Source of the DNA: Pleomorphomonas sp. PLEO
GTDB lineage: Bacteria; Pseudomonadota; Alphaproteobacteria; Rhizobiales; Pleomorphomonadaceae
Length of the DNA: 64,000 nucleotides
NCBI RefSeq assembly: GCF_041320595.1
Contig: NZ_CP166625.1
Coordinates: 1,032,501 to 1,096,500 of the forward strand
Direction: 5' to 3'
Positions 16,311 to 24,744 of the stretch are shown here, one piece after another (the first letter of the stretch is position 1; each line of letters begins with the position of its first letter). Both the position numbers and the translations under genes were made by a program. Under the pieces are notes generated by a model. The model worked only from the letters and a program-made list of their open reading frames with translations. It was not told the DNA's origin and made no database searches.

Positions 16311-17573
16311 TCAGAATGAGTTGGGTTTTCGGAGCGCTCGGCCCATCGGGGGGAGCGCCGCTGACACAATGCGACTGTCTGCCAGCTGTAGATCGGCCTG
16401 GGTCTCGACGCCGCGTAGACGTTGCAGCAGATCCTGGTAGAGCGTCTTGGCGACCGTCGACTCTTGCTGGAGTTCGTAGATCTTGACCATCACGTCATTG
16501 GAAAGATTGCTGGAGAGTACGGTATCGCGGATGGTAGTCCGTAGCTTATCCTGCTCCTGCTGCGCCACTTTGACGCGATCGGACAGCGTACCGAGTTCGA
16601 CGTTGACCTGATCGGTGAGACGCTTGTCAAGCTGTGAGAGGCTGGCGCGCAGGTTGCTTTCTCGGTTCGACCCCGCCGCGGCGTTGCCGATGTCGGCGAG
16701 AACCTTGTCGCGTTCGGCCTTGATCTGACTGACGGTGTCGGACTTCAGCTGCGCCGCGATGCTGTCCCAGTCCTTGTTGGCGGCGAGCGTAGATACGCTC
16801 GACTGCAGCGACTGAGCGGATATGCTTTGAGCCTTCAATGCGTCAAGATTGGCGCGCATGGCTGTAATGTCGGCGCGCGCGCTTTCGTTGGAAACCTTCT
16901 CGATGTTCTCGTTGACGAAGGTATCGATCCGATTCTCGGATTCGTTGATCGTCGTCGAAGCCTGGGCGAGGCGACGATTGAGCGCATCGCGCACGGTCAG
17001 GGCATTGGCGATCTTGGCATCAACCTGAGCGTCGATGTAGGTGCTGGATACGGTGTTGGCGATCAATGCCGCCTTGGCCGGATCAGACGAAGTGGCAGAG
17101 ACGCTGATAACGTAGGTCAGTCCACGGCGCGCGATCGAAATATTGTTGGAAAAGCGTCCCAGTACCGACTGCAGCTGACTATCGGTATCGGCCAGCAGGT
17201 TTTCCATCGTCTTGATTTTCAGGAAAACCATCAGACGATCGACGGTGCCGAGCTTAACGCCGAATTCCGGGTCCTTGACCAGTCCGAGACGAGAAATAGC
17301 CTGGAGCTGGGTCGATGGAGATTTTAAAATTTCGACTTCGCTTTCCACCCGCGCGTTGTCGGTGGGCATAAGCGACATCTGGCTTTCTGGGTCGAGCGCG
17401 TTTTTCTGTCGGGGGTCGACCAGAATGAGTGTCGAGGCGGTATAGGTTGGCGTCTGGAGGAAAACGTAGACGGCTGCCAAGCCGACGATAATCAGTACGG
17501 TTGATACAATAAGCCAAATCTGGCGGCGGACGAGACCAATTGCGTTGCGAACATCGAATTCGGATGAATCCAT
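16311..17573 (-). CDS. Wzz/GumC-like chain-length determinant, N-terminal part of a split Wzc/ExoP-like gene
   Basis: 420 residues. A short cytoplasmic N terminus is followed by TM1 (IWLIVSTVLIIVGLAAVYVF), the Wzz domain (TYTASTLILVDPRQKNALD) and a long coiled-coil periplasmic region. Towards the end the GNVR-like segment (QQESTVAKTLYQDLLQRLRGVE) and ADSRIVSAALPP lead into where TM2 should start. The last nine residues (MGRALRKPNSF) look out of frame. The kinase domain continues in another frame 3 bases beyond the stop. It belongs to exopolysaccharide polymerisation/export at the inner membrane. Either a real frameshift or an assembly error in a C run explains the split. Confidence 0.85.
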   Translation of the reverse strand: MDSSEFDVRNAIGLVRRQIWLIVSTVLIIVGLAAVYVFLQTPTYTASTLILVDPRQKNALDPESQMSLMPTDNARVESEVEILKSPSTQLQAISRLGLVKDPEFGVKLGTVDRLMVFLKIKTMENLLADTDSQLQSVLGRFSNNISIARRGLTYVISVSATSSDPAKAALIANTVSSTYIDAQVDAKIANALTVRDALNRRLAQASTTINESENRIDTFVNENIEKVSNESARADITAMRANLDALKAQSISAQSLQSSVSTLAANKDWDSIAAQLKSDTVSQIKAERDKVLADIGNAAAGSNRESNLRASLSQLDKRLTDQVNVELGTLSDRVKVAQQEQDKLRTTIRDTVLSSNLSNDVMVKIYELQQESTVAKTLYQDLLQRLRGVETQADLQLADSRIVSAALPPMGRALRKPNSF

Positions 17574-17878
17574 TTGGAGAAAACTTCCTTGAACCTACTT
17601 CGACGCTATCACTATGACCGAAATCGCGCCGCCAACCAAGCGGACAAGATGCTCCATGGTGTCGCCTAGCGACGAAACATTAGAAAAAGCCTTGTTTGGT
17701 TAACTACGCCGAGCTTTCGGAAGCTCAAAGAGTGCTCCGCCTCCCAACCACCTTCCGACCCGGAAGTAGTTCTGGCTCTGAAAAGCCGTGCGCATTATCG
17801 GAGAGGATGCAGCGCTCAAAATAAGGCCGTGGTCTGGATACCTAGACCACGGCCATTTTCTTATGCAGACTGCATATG
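17574..17878. other. Intergenic region upstream of the Wzc-like gene
   Basis: About 300 bases with no gene seen. It should carry the promoter of the Wzc-like unit (minus strand) and it contains the terminator of the Gly-rich protein gene at its right end. Confidence 0.4.
17817..17858 (-). terminator. Terminator of the Gly-rich secreted protein gene
   Basis: A perfect 11-bp stem (GGCCGTGGTCT at 17825-17835 with AGACCACGGCC at 17844-17854) with an 8-base loop. T-rich sequence follows on both strands, so it may work in both directions. Confidence 0.8.
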
Positions 17879-18409
17879 TTAACCAGTGACGCCTGGGCTA
17901 GCCGCGCCATCAGCCTGCTGCGGGCCAAAACTGCCGCCACCGTTGCCGCCGCCCGGGCCACCACCCGTCGCGCCACCACCGGCACCGCCAGCACCAGGAC
18001 CGCCGGTCGCACCGGTCGAGCCAGTCGGAGACGTGGGCGACAAGCTATCAACGTCTGAAGAAAGGGCCGCGTACTGGTCATTTGTCAGAACACCATTGGT
18101 GTTCGCGGCCGTATCGCGGGTCAGCGAAGCAACATCCGCTTTCATCGTGCTGGTCAGGCTGACCGCTTTTGCGGCGGCGACAACCTTTTGCAGAGCAACA
18201 ATGCACACACCCGAATTCGACCCACCGCACGCGCCGGAAAGACTCTGAATTTCGGCGATCAAGCCGTCTCTCGCGCTTGAGGCGGGCATTGACGAAAGCG
18301 AGCTAATCAAAGCATTCGCGGCGCTCTCATTCACAGTCGCAAAGGCACCGGTTGCGCTTGAAAGTGCCAAGGCGGCACCCAGCGACGCCGAAAGGAACGA
18401 TCTGGTCAT
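17879..18409 (-). CDS. Secreted protein with Gly-rich tail, function unknown
   Basis: 176 residues. A Sec signal peptide (MTRSFLSASLGAALALSSATGAFA) precedes an Ala/Ser-rich helical domain (about 25-125) with two cysteines 8 residues apart (GACGGSNSGVC), likely a disulfide. The last 50 residues are low complexity: Thr/Pro/Gly then long Gly runs (GATGGGPGGGNGGGS). I do not recognise the family. It lies between the Wzc-like gene and a divergent BTLCP cysteine peptidase in an exopolysaccharide region, so a role at the cell surface or in the matrix is plausible but unproven. It has its own strong terminator. Confidence 0.7.
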   Translation of the reverse strand: MTRSFLSASLGAALALSSATGAFATVNESAANALISSLSSMPASSARDGLIAEIQSLSGACGGSNSGVCIVALQKVVAAAKAVSLTSTMKADVASLTRDTAANTNGVLTNDQYAALSSDVDSLSPTSPTGSTGATGGPGAGGAGGGATGGGPGGGNGGGSFGPQQADGAASPGVTG

Positions 18410-18849
18410 ATTTATTATCTCCTATCGAGTTGTATCAAATTGGAGCGATTGCCCCCGCCTGTCGCCACATTTTCTTACAAATTACATTAAGTAGTTGTGG
18501 GTATGCAAGGGGGACTTTCCCGCTCTCAACGAATTTTCAAGCATATGGTCAATTTGCAACGGACTTCCGCTGGATATTGCAGAAAGATTGCATATTGCCG
18601 TAAGGGGGCGCCGCGTCTACGGAGTGGCGGCCGAGATGCAATGAAGGATTGAGCATATCCAAGTCTACTTGCATTCCCCCTCCCGTTCCATGGTTAATGG
18701 GACCTAAGCGATAATGGCTAGAATTTGAGCTGTATTTGCTTCAATTCCGGTGACCATCGTTGCTTATTGATTGGCCATCTAGCCTAACCAATTCTCAAAG
18801 AAAATCTGGTGTACTCGGTCCACATAAAGTTCGACGGGAGTTTGCCGCC
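18410..18849. other. Divergent intergenic region, AT-richer than its surroundings
   Basis: 440 bases between the Gly-rich protein gene (minus) and the BTLCP gene (plus). No gene seen. It should hold both promoters; the plus-strand gene has an RBS-like CGGGAG 10 bases before its ATG. I could not pick a convincing -35/-10 pair. Confidence 0.4.
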
Positions 18850-19455
18850 ATGAACAAGTTGGTCCGCCTTATGATCGTCCTGGCCGCCGCCGCTCTCCTT
18901 CCTCAGGTGGCGTCGGCTGGCTTTCTAAATATCCCAAAGCAGAGTTTGGATCTGCCTACCGCTGGCCGTGTCAACACAAAGGGGCTTACAGTTGGCCCGA
19001 CCGGCTTTTATGTGATGTGTTCGGTTATACCGTCCGCCTGCAAGGTCCAACGCGCCAAGAATGTCGGTTCAACGGCTGGTGATGTCCAGCTCACGGTCGA
19101 AACTTTAGCGCTGCTTGACCGCGTTAATCGTGAAGTCAACGGTGCTATGAACCCGCAGCCAGAAATCGGATCCGCTGACGTCTGGAAAATCGGCGGCGCG
19201 TCCGGTGATTGCGAGGATTATGCTCTGACTAAGCGGGCAGCTTTGCTGCGCAAGGGATTCCCAACTTCGGCACTACTAATGACTACGGTGGTTACTGGGC
19301 GGGGTGAATCGCATGCCGTCTTGATGGTTCGTACTGATCGGGGCGACTTCGTGCTCGACAACCTCAACCAAATCGTCAAGCCATGGAATAGCACTGGATA
19401 CCGTTTTGTGACGATGCAGTCGCCCACTAACCCCCGTATCTGGGTTAAACTGTAA
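18850..19455 (+). CDS. Bacterial transglutaminase-like cysteine peptidase (BTLCP family, PF06035)
   Basis: 201 residues with a Sec signal peptide (KLVRLMIVLAAAALLPQVASA), so periplasmic. The papain-like triad is visible: Cys121 in SGDCEDYALTKRAALL, His155 in RGESHAVLMVRTDRG, Asp170 in FVLDNLNQ. The family includes LapG, which cuts surface adhesins, but most alphaproteobacterial members have no known substrate. It is transcribed away from the Gly-rich secreted protein and lies near EPS genes, which fits a surface or biofilm role by inference. I chose ATG 18850 because it gives a clean signal peptide and has CGGGAG upstream. Confidence 0.85.
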   Translation: MNKLVRLMIVLAAAALLPQVASAGFLNIPKQSLDLPTAGRVNTKGLTVGPTGFYVMCSVIPSACKVQRAKNVGSTAGDVQLTVETLALLDRVNREVNGAMNPQPEIGSADVWKIGGASGDCEDYALTKRAALLRKGFPTSALLMTTVVTGRGESHAVLMVRTDRGDFVLDNLNQIVKPWNSTGYRFVTMQSPTNPRIWVKL

Positions 19456-19491
19456 CCCGACTTAAGCGGGATATTTGCTCGGCATCGCTCC

Positions 19492-19530
19492 ATAGAACGT
19501 CCTCCCTGAATGGTGGAGGGCGTTCTATTC
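19492..19530 (+). terminator. Terminator between BTLCP and the sugar transferase gene
   Basis: A 14-bp stem (ATAGAACGTCCTCC at 19492-19505 with GGAGGGCGTTCTAT at 19515-19528, one G-U pair) sits between two convergent genes and could serve both. Confidence 0.75.
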
Positions 19531-19546
19531 TGCTTTATCGGCCAGA

Positions 19547-20338
19547 CTAGAACCCCTGTCCGCGCACGATTTCATTAATCACGGTACGGAAGAGAATGCG
19601 GATGTCCAGCCAGATCGAGAAGCTGCGGATGTACTCGATATCGCGCACGACCCGCATGACCGACGGCTCCACCTCGATTGTCGGTCCGCGCAGACCTTCG
19701 GCCTGAGCGAGCCCGGTAATCCCGGGGCGCATGGCGTGGCGACGCTCGTAACCAATAACCAGCTCTTCGTAGCGGACGCCCGCCGCCAGCATGCCGGGCA
19801 CGTGCGGACGCGGTCCGACCAATGACATGTCGCCCAGTAGAACATTGATGAGCTGAGGCAACTCATCGATGCTGGTTTTACGGATGATCCGACCGATCGG
19901 CGTAATACGCGCATCGCCGGCAACCGTCTGGGCTACGCCAGACAGATCGCACCGGTCCGTGTACATGGAGCGGAACTTGAAGATCTGAAACGGCTTGTTA
20001 TCCAGTCCCGTCCGCTCTTGCCGGAAGAAGACCGGGCCTGCGCTGGTGATCTTGATGATCGCGGCCACGGCGATGAGCAGCGGCGACAGCAGCAGCAATC
20101 CGAAGGCGGCACCGAAGAAATCGACCAACCTTTTCGCTGCGAGATGGGCCGGCCGCCAATTGTATTCGACTTCAGACCATCCATCGTTGATGGCGAAACC
20201 GCTATATGGCGCCGCGACAGCCGCTGACTGGCTCGGCGAAAAAGTCGACGACTGCATCACGCGTGAGGCTTCGTGCAATCCGGACGAGCTTTCGGCGCCG
20301 CCCCTGGAAAAATCACTATTAAGATCCGTTAGACGCAT
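19547..20338 (-). CDS. Undecaprenyl-phosphate sugar phosphotransferase (WcaJ/PssA/ExoY-like)
   Basis: 263-residue initiating transferase of exopolysaccharide synthesis, which moves a sugar-1-phosphate to undecaprenyl phosphate at the inner membrane. It has KRLVDFFGAAFGLLLLSPLLIAVAA (membrane helix), then the catalytic PF02397 domain: GPVFFRQERTG, FKFRSMYTD, GRIIRKTSIDELPQL, MSLVGPRPHVPG, and RPGITGLAQ. It lacks the extra N-terminal TM domain of WbaP/WcaJ long forms, so it is the short ExoY-like form. ATG 20338 is preceded by GGGGGA; the longer frame to 20416 looks non-coding. It probably primes the polymer handled by the Wzc-like protein nearby. Confidence 0.9.
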   Translation of the reverse strand: MRLTDLNSDFSRGGAESSSGLHEASRVMQSSTFSPSQSAAVAAPYSGFAINDGWSEVEYNWRPAHLAAKRLVDFFGAAFGLLLLSPLLIAVAAIIKITSAGPVFFRQERTGLDNKPFQIFKFRSMYTDRCDLSGVAQTVAGDARITPIGRIIRKTSIDELPQLINVLLGDMSLVGPRPHVPGMLAAGVRYEELVIGYERRHAMRPGITGLAQAEGLRGPTIEVEPSVMRVVRDIEYIRSFSIWLDIRILFRTVINEIVRGQGF

Positions 20339-20759
20339 AACATCCCCCGAAGCAAAAAAATCGAAATCTAAAAACCAGTTCGGAAACGGTTCGGCGAAAG
20401 TCGCCGCAACTATCACTCCGAGATAACAAAACGTTTACCAAGCTAGTGGATTTCCCCTAGTCCTGCAACCCGATAGGCCGCCGGAAAAAGCAGAAAGCCT
20501 ATGCGTTTAATGCAATGCTTAACCCAAACTGCGAACTCGCAAATGCCAAAATGCAAACGCCATGCCATACGAAAACAGCCGATTTCGTGCTGAAATCGGA
20601 CACCGGATAATACCACTTCGAGCTTTCGCGCCCTTATATAGTTAATTTTGATTAAACTTATATCACACTCACCTGAAATCGAAACGAATCCTTGGTCTGA
20701 GGGCAACCCGTTCGTTTCCGACTGGTCCCGTGATCAAATTTCTAGAATACCGATAAGGA
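20339..20759. other. AT-rich intergenic region upstream of the sugar transferase
   Basis: About 420 bases without a convincing gene. It should contain the sugar transferase promoter (minus strand). A perfect 8-bp hairpin (CCGATTTC at 20579-20586 with GAAATCGG at 20592-20599) lies in it. The right part (about 20630-20670) is notably A/T rich. Confidence 0.4.
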
Positions 20760-21272
20760 TCATTTCAGCCGCAGCGGCAGGCCGGCGGCAACGAACCAAG
20801 CTTCGTCGGCAACCGCGGCGATTTTTTGGTTGAGCCGGCCGGCCTCGTCGCGGAATTGGCGGGCGAGAGCATTTTCGGGGACGATGGATAGCCCAACTTC
20901 ATTGGACACCAACACCACTGGTCCGCCGGCACCGGCGAGAGCAGAAGCGAGGCCCTCGCACTCGGCCTCAAGGTCCGCTCCTGACAGCAGGTGATTGGTT
21001 AGCCAAAGCGTCAGACAATCGACGAGCACGGCCCGATTGCCGCGAGCTTCGGCAATCAGTATCTCGGCGAGGCGGTATGGCGCTTCGATCGTTTGCCAGT
21101 CGAGGCCTCGGCTCGACCGGTGTTGGGCAATCCGGCTTTCCATCTCCGCGTCGCGGCATTCGGCGGTGGCGATGTAGATCTTCTCTTGCGCTGCGAAGGC
21201 GCGCGTTCGCTGTTCGGCGAATCGGCTCTTGCCGGAACGGGCCCCGCCCAAGACGAAGATGATCGGTGCCAT
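20760..21272 (-). CDS. cobU: Adenosylcobinamide kinase/adenosylcobinamide-phosphate guanylyltransferase
   Basis: 170-residue bifunctional enzyme of cobalamin nucleotide-loop assembly (CobU; CobP in the aerobic pathway). It phosphorylates adenosylcobinamide and then adds GMP. It has the P-loop GGARSGKSRFAEQ at the N terminus, the RGLDWQTIEAP segment, the VLVDCLTLWLTN strand and the VSNEVGLSIVPE motif. Start 21272 is preceded by AAGGA; the ORF to 21335 adds non-family residues. No other cob gene is in the window and I saw no cobalamin riboswitch upstream. Confidence 0.92.
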   Translation of the reverse strand: MAPIIFVLGGARSGKSRFAEQRTRAFAAQEKIYIATAECRDAEMESRIAQHRSSRGLDWQTIEAPYRLAEILIAEARGNRAVLVDCLTLWLTNHLLSGADLEAECEGLASALAGAGGPVVLVSNEVGLSIVPENALARQFRDEAGRLNQKIAAVADEAWFVAAGLPLRLK

Positions 21273-21497
21273 GGCTTGTTCCTTCCGTAGAGAACCGCGA
21301 TGCCATCGGCTAGCAACCAGGCAGGTCTTGCGCAAGTCGGCGGTCAGGGACTATTGGCCGAAAGTAGCATGATCCTTGCAAAGCGCATCGCAGCTTCCGC
21401 GCCGCACCGTTCGCAGGGACCGCCTCGGCGGGGAACGGGCGCCGATCGTGATGAGCGCTGTGCGTGGGGAGCCTAAAAGCACGAAAAGGGGAACTCA

Positions 21498-23021
21498 ATG
21501 TCCACCTCCGAAGGAAGCGTCAGCTACAAGAAAGCCGACGCCAGCTATTTCGAGCAGCGGCATCTGTCGCGCTATGCCGGCATCTGGTCGCTATGGGCGC
21601 TGGGTGTCGGCGCCGTGATTTCCGGCCATTTTTCCGGCTGGAACTTTGGGTTTGCCACAGGCGGCTGGGGTGGCATGCTGGCCGCCGGGGCCATTATCGC
21701 CGTCATGTATCTCGGCCTTTCACTGTCGATTGCCGAGATGAGCCCGGCGCTGCCGCATACCGGCGCCGCCTATTCATTTGCCCGGACGGCGATGGGCCCG
21801 TGGGGTGGTTTCGTCACCGGCCTCTGCGAGAATGTTGAATATGTACTTACCCCGGCGGTGATCGTCACCTTCATCACTGCTTATGTAAATTCCATTCTTG
21901 GCCTCGATGCTGCCTATTCACCACTCGTCTGGATCGTTTTCTATGCGATCTTCCTCGCGCTCAACGTGTTCGGCCTTGAGTTGTCGTTCAAGGTGACGCT
22001 GGTGGTGACGGTGCTATCGCTTGCCGTCCTCGTGTTCTTCTGGGTGAGCGCCATCCCGCACATGGATTTCTCGCGTTGGGCGCTCAACATCGGTGTTGGA
22101 CCTGATGGCGCGGCGATCGAACTGCCTGAGGGCGGTGGCAAATGGTTCCCGTTCGGCTTCTCGGGCGTACTCGCCACGCTGCCGTTTGCCGTGTGGCTAT
22201 TCCTCGCCATCGAGCAGTTGCCGCTTGCCGCCGAGGAATCGGTGGATCCCAAGCGTGACATGCCCAAAGGCCTCATCATGGGAATCTCGACGCTGATCCT
22301 CTCGGCGTTCATGATCGTCCTGCTGAATCCGTCGGTTGTCGGCGTCGGCGCCTTTCATCTCGGCTCGTCGCTCGAGCCGTTGCTGGATGGCTTCCGCGCC
22401 GTGTACGGCGACAGTGGTGTGGTACTCCTTGGCATCGTGGCACTCACCGGTCTGATTGCCTCCTTCCACACCATTCTCTACGCCCAGGGTCGGCAGGTTT
22501 ATTCTCTGTCGCGCGCCGGGTACTTCCCAACGGCGCTTTCGCTGACGCATTCCAAGTACAAGACGCCGCATGTCGCCATGGTCAGCGGCTCCATCGTCGG
22601 TCTTCTCGTCATGATGGTGATCTGGTTCGCGCTCGGTGCGACAGAAGGCGGCTCGGCGATCGGCTCGGTGCTGCTCAACATGGCGGTGTTCGGCGCCATG
22701 TTCTCCTACATCATGCAGGCGATTTCCTTCATCCTGCTGCGGGTCAATCAGCCGGATATCGAGCGCCCCTACAAGAGCCCGCTCGGCATACCCGGCGCGG
22801 TTCTGACCATCCTCATCGCGGTGGTCACGCTCTACTATCAGGTGCAGGACCCCAACTTCTCCAAGGGCGTGCTTTGGGTGGCCGTGTGGTTTGCCGCGGC
22901 GATCGCCTATTTTGCGTTCATCGGCCGTCACAAGCTGATCCTCTCGCCTGAGGAAGAGTTTGCCATCGCTCACGCAGGCGGCGCTGGCCCGGATGCCGAG
23001 GAGCCTGCTCCGGCCGAATAA
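21498..23021 (+). CDS. APC-family permease, ethanolamine permease (Eat)-like
   Basis: 507 residues with about 12 TM helices. The N-terminal sequence (YFEQRHLSRYAGIWSLWALG, then GVGAVISGHFSGWNFG) closely matches ethanolamine permeases of the amino acid/polyamine/organocation superfamily, and the AEESVDPKRDMPKG loop between TM6 and TM7 fits too. It is followed by an aldehyde dehydrogenase on the same strand, separated by a strong hairpin. eutB and eutC are not present. If the substrate is ethanolamine, deamination must be done by enzymes coded elsewhere or by another route. Confidence 0.8.
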   Translation: MSTSEGSVSYKKADASYFEQRHLSRYAGIWSLWALGVGAVISGHFSGWNFGFATGGWGGMLAAGAIIAVMYLGLSLSIAEMSPALPHTGAAYSFARTAMGPWGGFVTGLCENVEYVLTPAVIVTFITAYVNSILGLDAAYSPLVWIVFYAIFLALNVFGLELSFKVTLVVTVLSLAVLVFFWVSAIPHMDFSRWALNIGVGPDGAAIELPEGGGKWFPFGFSGVLATLPFAVWLFLAIEQLPLAAEESVDPKRDMPKGLIMGISTLILSAFMIVLLNPSVVGVGAFHLGSSLEPLLDGFRAVYGDSGVVLLGIVALTGLIASFHTILYAQGRQVYSLSRAGYFPTALSLTHSKYKTPHVAMVSGSIVGLLVMMVIWFALGATEGGSAIGSVLLNMAVFGAMFSYIMQAISFILLRVNQPDIERPYKSPLGIPGAVLTILIAVVTLYYQVQDPNFSKGVLWVAVWFAAAIAYFAFIGRHKLILSPEEEFAIAHAGGAGPDAEEPAPAE

Positions 23022-23046
23022 GTCCTTATTCCAGAACACGCAAAAA

Positions 23047-23077
23047 ACATGGGGCGCCTTCATCGGGCGCCCCATGT
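23047..23077 (+). terminator. Strong hairpin after the permease gene
   Basis: A perfect 12-bp stem (ACATGGGGCGCC at 23047-23058 with GGCGCCCCATGT at 23066-23077). It has no clear T run on the plus strand but A6 before it, so it may act as a terminator/attenuator or be stronger on the minus strand. Confidence 0.55.
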
Positions 23078-23181
23078 CGTATGTTCCGTCTGTCTCTTGA
23101 TTGCCAGGCGTCCGCGTGCAGAGATGGAAACTTACGGGGCTCGCCCAAGATGCGCGCCCCAGAGCAAATGGAGCACCCATC

Positions 23182-24585
23182 ATGTCCGACGTCATGACGC
23201 TCGTCTCCCCCGTGGACGGCTCGGTCTATGCCGAGCGCCCAATTGCCACGGAAGCGGAGATGAGCCGCGTGTTCCGTCTTGCTCGCGATGCTCAAAAGGC
23301 CTGGGCGAAGCTGCCGCTCGAAACGCGCATCGATTATTGTCTCAAGGCGCTTGATGCCATGCTGGTCCTGCGGCCGCGCATTGCTGAGGAACTGACGTGG
23401 CAGATGGGCCGGCCGATCCGCTATACGCCGTTCGAACTCAACGGTGTCGAACAGCGCACCCGTTACATGGCGAAGATCGCCGCCGAAAGCCTTGGTACCC
23501 TCGATAGCGGTCTCGAGTTCGGCGACCATGGCGCTCACCGCACTATCAGCCGAGAACCGCTTGGCGTGGTCTTCGTGGTGGCGCCCTGGAACTACCCTTA
23601 TCTCACGACCGTCAATTCGGTGATGCCGGCGCTGATGGCCGGCAATACAGTTGTGCTGAAGCATTCCGACCAGACGCTTCTGGTTGCCGAGCGCTTCCAG
23701 GATGCGTTCGACGCCGCCGGCCTGCCGGAGGGGGTGTTCCAGCATATTGTGCTCAGCCACGACCAGACGGCGACGGCGATCGCCGGACGCAAGGCGGATA
23801 TGGTCGCCTTCACCGGCTCGGTGGCTGGCGGCGCGGCGATGGAACAGGCGGCCGTCGGTACCTTCATCGCCATCAATCTCGAACTCGGCGGCAAGGACCC
23901 GGCCTACGTGAGGGCGGATGCCAAGCTTGATTTTGCCATTGAAAACGTCGCCGACGGTGCCTTCTTCAATGCCGGCCAATGCTGCTGTGGCATCGAGCGC
24001 GTCTATGTGCATGAGAAGGTCTATGACGACTTTGTCGCCGGCCTCGTCGATCTTACCAAGAAATACGTGCTGGGCAATCCTACCGATCCCCAAGTGACGC
24101 TGGGCCCGATGGCGCGCGCCCGCGGTGCCGCCACGGTGCGGGAGCAGATCGCAGCGGCGCTGCGGGGCGGCGCCGTAGCTCACATCGATCCGAAATTGTT
24201 CTCTGCCGATCGGGAGGGGACGCCCTATATCGCACCGCAGGTGCTGACCTCGGTCAACCACCAGATGGCGTTCATGACCGAGGAGACCTTTGGCCCGGCG
24301 GTCGGCATCATGAAGGTGCGTGACGATGCCGAGGCGCTGGCTTTGATGAACGATTCCAAATACGGACTCACCTGCTCGCTGTGGACCGAAGATCTGGATG
24401 CCGCCGAGGCGATCGGCCGCGAGCTGGAGACCGGCACCGTCTTCGTCAACCGTTGTGACTACCTTGATCCGGCGCTGACCTGGACCGGCGTCAAGGATAC
24501 CGGCCGTGGCGCAGCCTTGTCGCCGCTTGGCTTCCATGGCCTGACGCGGCCGAAGAGCTGGTATGTCCGCAAAGCGCCCGAGTAG
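23182..24585 (+). CDS. NAD(P)-dependent aldehyde dehydrogenase
   Basis: 467-residue ALDH superfamily enzyme, oxidising an aldehyde to the acid. The cofactor-binding segment VVAPWNYPYLTTVNSVMPAL, catalytic Glu in LELGGKDPAYV and catalytic Cys in NAGQCCCGIERV are present, as is the C-terminal TEETFGPAVGI motif. ATG 23182 is preceded by GGAG at 8 bases. It follows the ethanolamine-type permease, so its substrate may come from that import (for example acetaldehyde or an amino-aldehyde), which is inference. Succinate-semialdehyde-type activity is an alternative. Confidence 0.88.
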   Translation: MSDVMTLVSPVDGSVYAERPIATEAEMSRVFRLARDAQKAWAKLPLETRIDYCLKALDAMLVLRPRIAEELTWQMGRPIRYTPFELNGVEQRTRYMAKIAAESLGTLDSGLEFGDHGAHRTISREPLGVVFVVAPWNYPYLTTVNSVMPALMAGNTVVLKHSDQTLLVAERFQDAFDAAGLPEGVFQHIVLSHDQTATAIAGRKADMVAFTGSVAGGAAMEQAAVGTFIAINLELGGKDPAYVRADAKLDFAIENVADGAFFNAGQCCCGIERVYVHEKVYDDFVAGLVDLTKKYVLGNPTDPQVTLGPMARARGAATVREQIAAALRGGAVAHIDPKLFSADREGTPYIAPQVLTSVNHQMAFMTEETFGPAVGIMKVRDDAEALALMNDSKYGLTCSLWTEDLDAAEAIGRELETGTVFVNRCDYLDPALTWTGVKDTGRGAALSPLGFHGLTRPKSWYVRKAPE

Positions 24586-24663
24586 GCGCGATCGCTCGAA
24601 AGGCTTTCTCCGACCGTTCATGCCGACGAGAGCGCCATGCGCTCTCTGTTATTGGCTTGTCGG

Positions 24664-24706
24664 ATCGCTTTCGCGGAAAACCGGTTCCCACTTTTCCGCA
24701 CGATGC
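24664..24706. repeat. Intergenic palindromic repeat, copy with CGGAAAA stem
   Basis: Core CGGAAAA (24674-24680) with TTTTCCG (24692-24698), followed by CACGATGC. The 25-base core is identical to one at 47854-47878. The loop AAAACCG-N5-CACTTTT is also found at 3038-3056 with a different stem. Confidence 0.7.
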
Positions 24707-24744
24707 GCTATATCGCCTGCCAAGTGATTTTCCGGAGATCCGTC

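Noticed and set aside
15418-17573. Natural two-gene layout as in CapA/CapB of Gram-positives
   Set aside because: The split falls inside TM2, the second ORF has only a TTG start without RBS, and one added base restores a normal single Wzc/ExoP protein.
21273-21497. Cobalamin riboswitch upstream of cobU
   Set aside because: I looked for the conserved B12-box and its flanking stems on the minus strand and did not find them.
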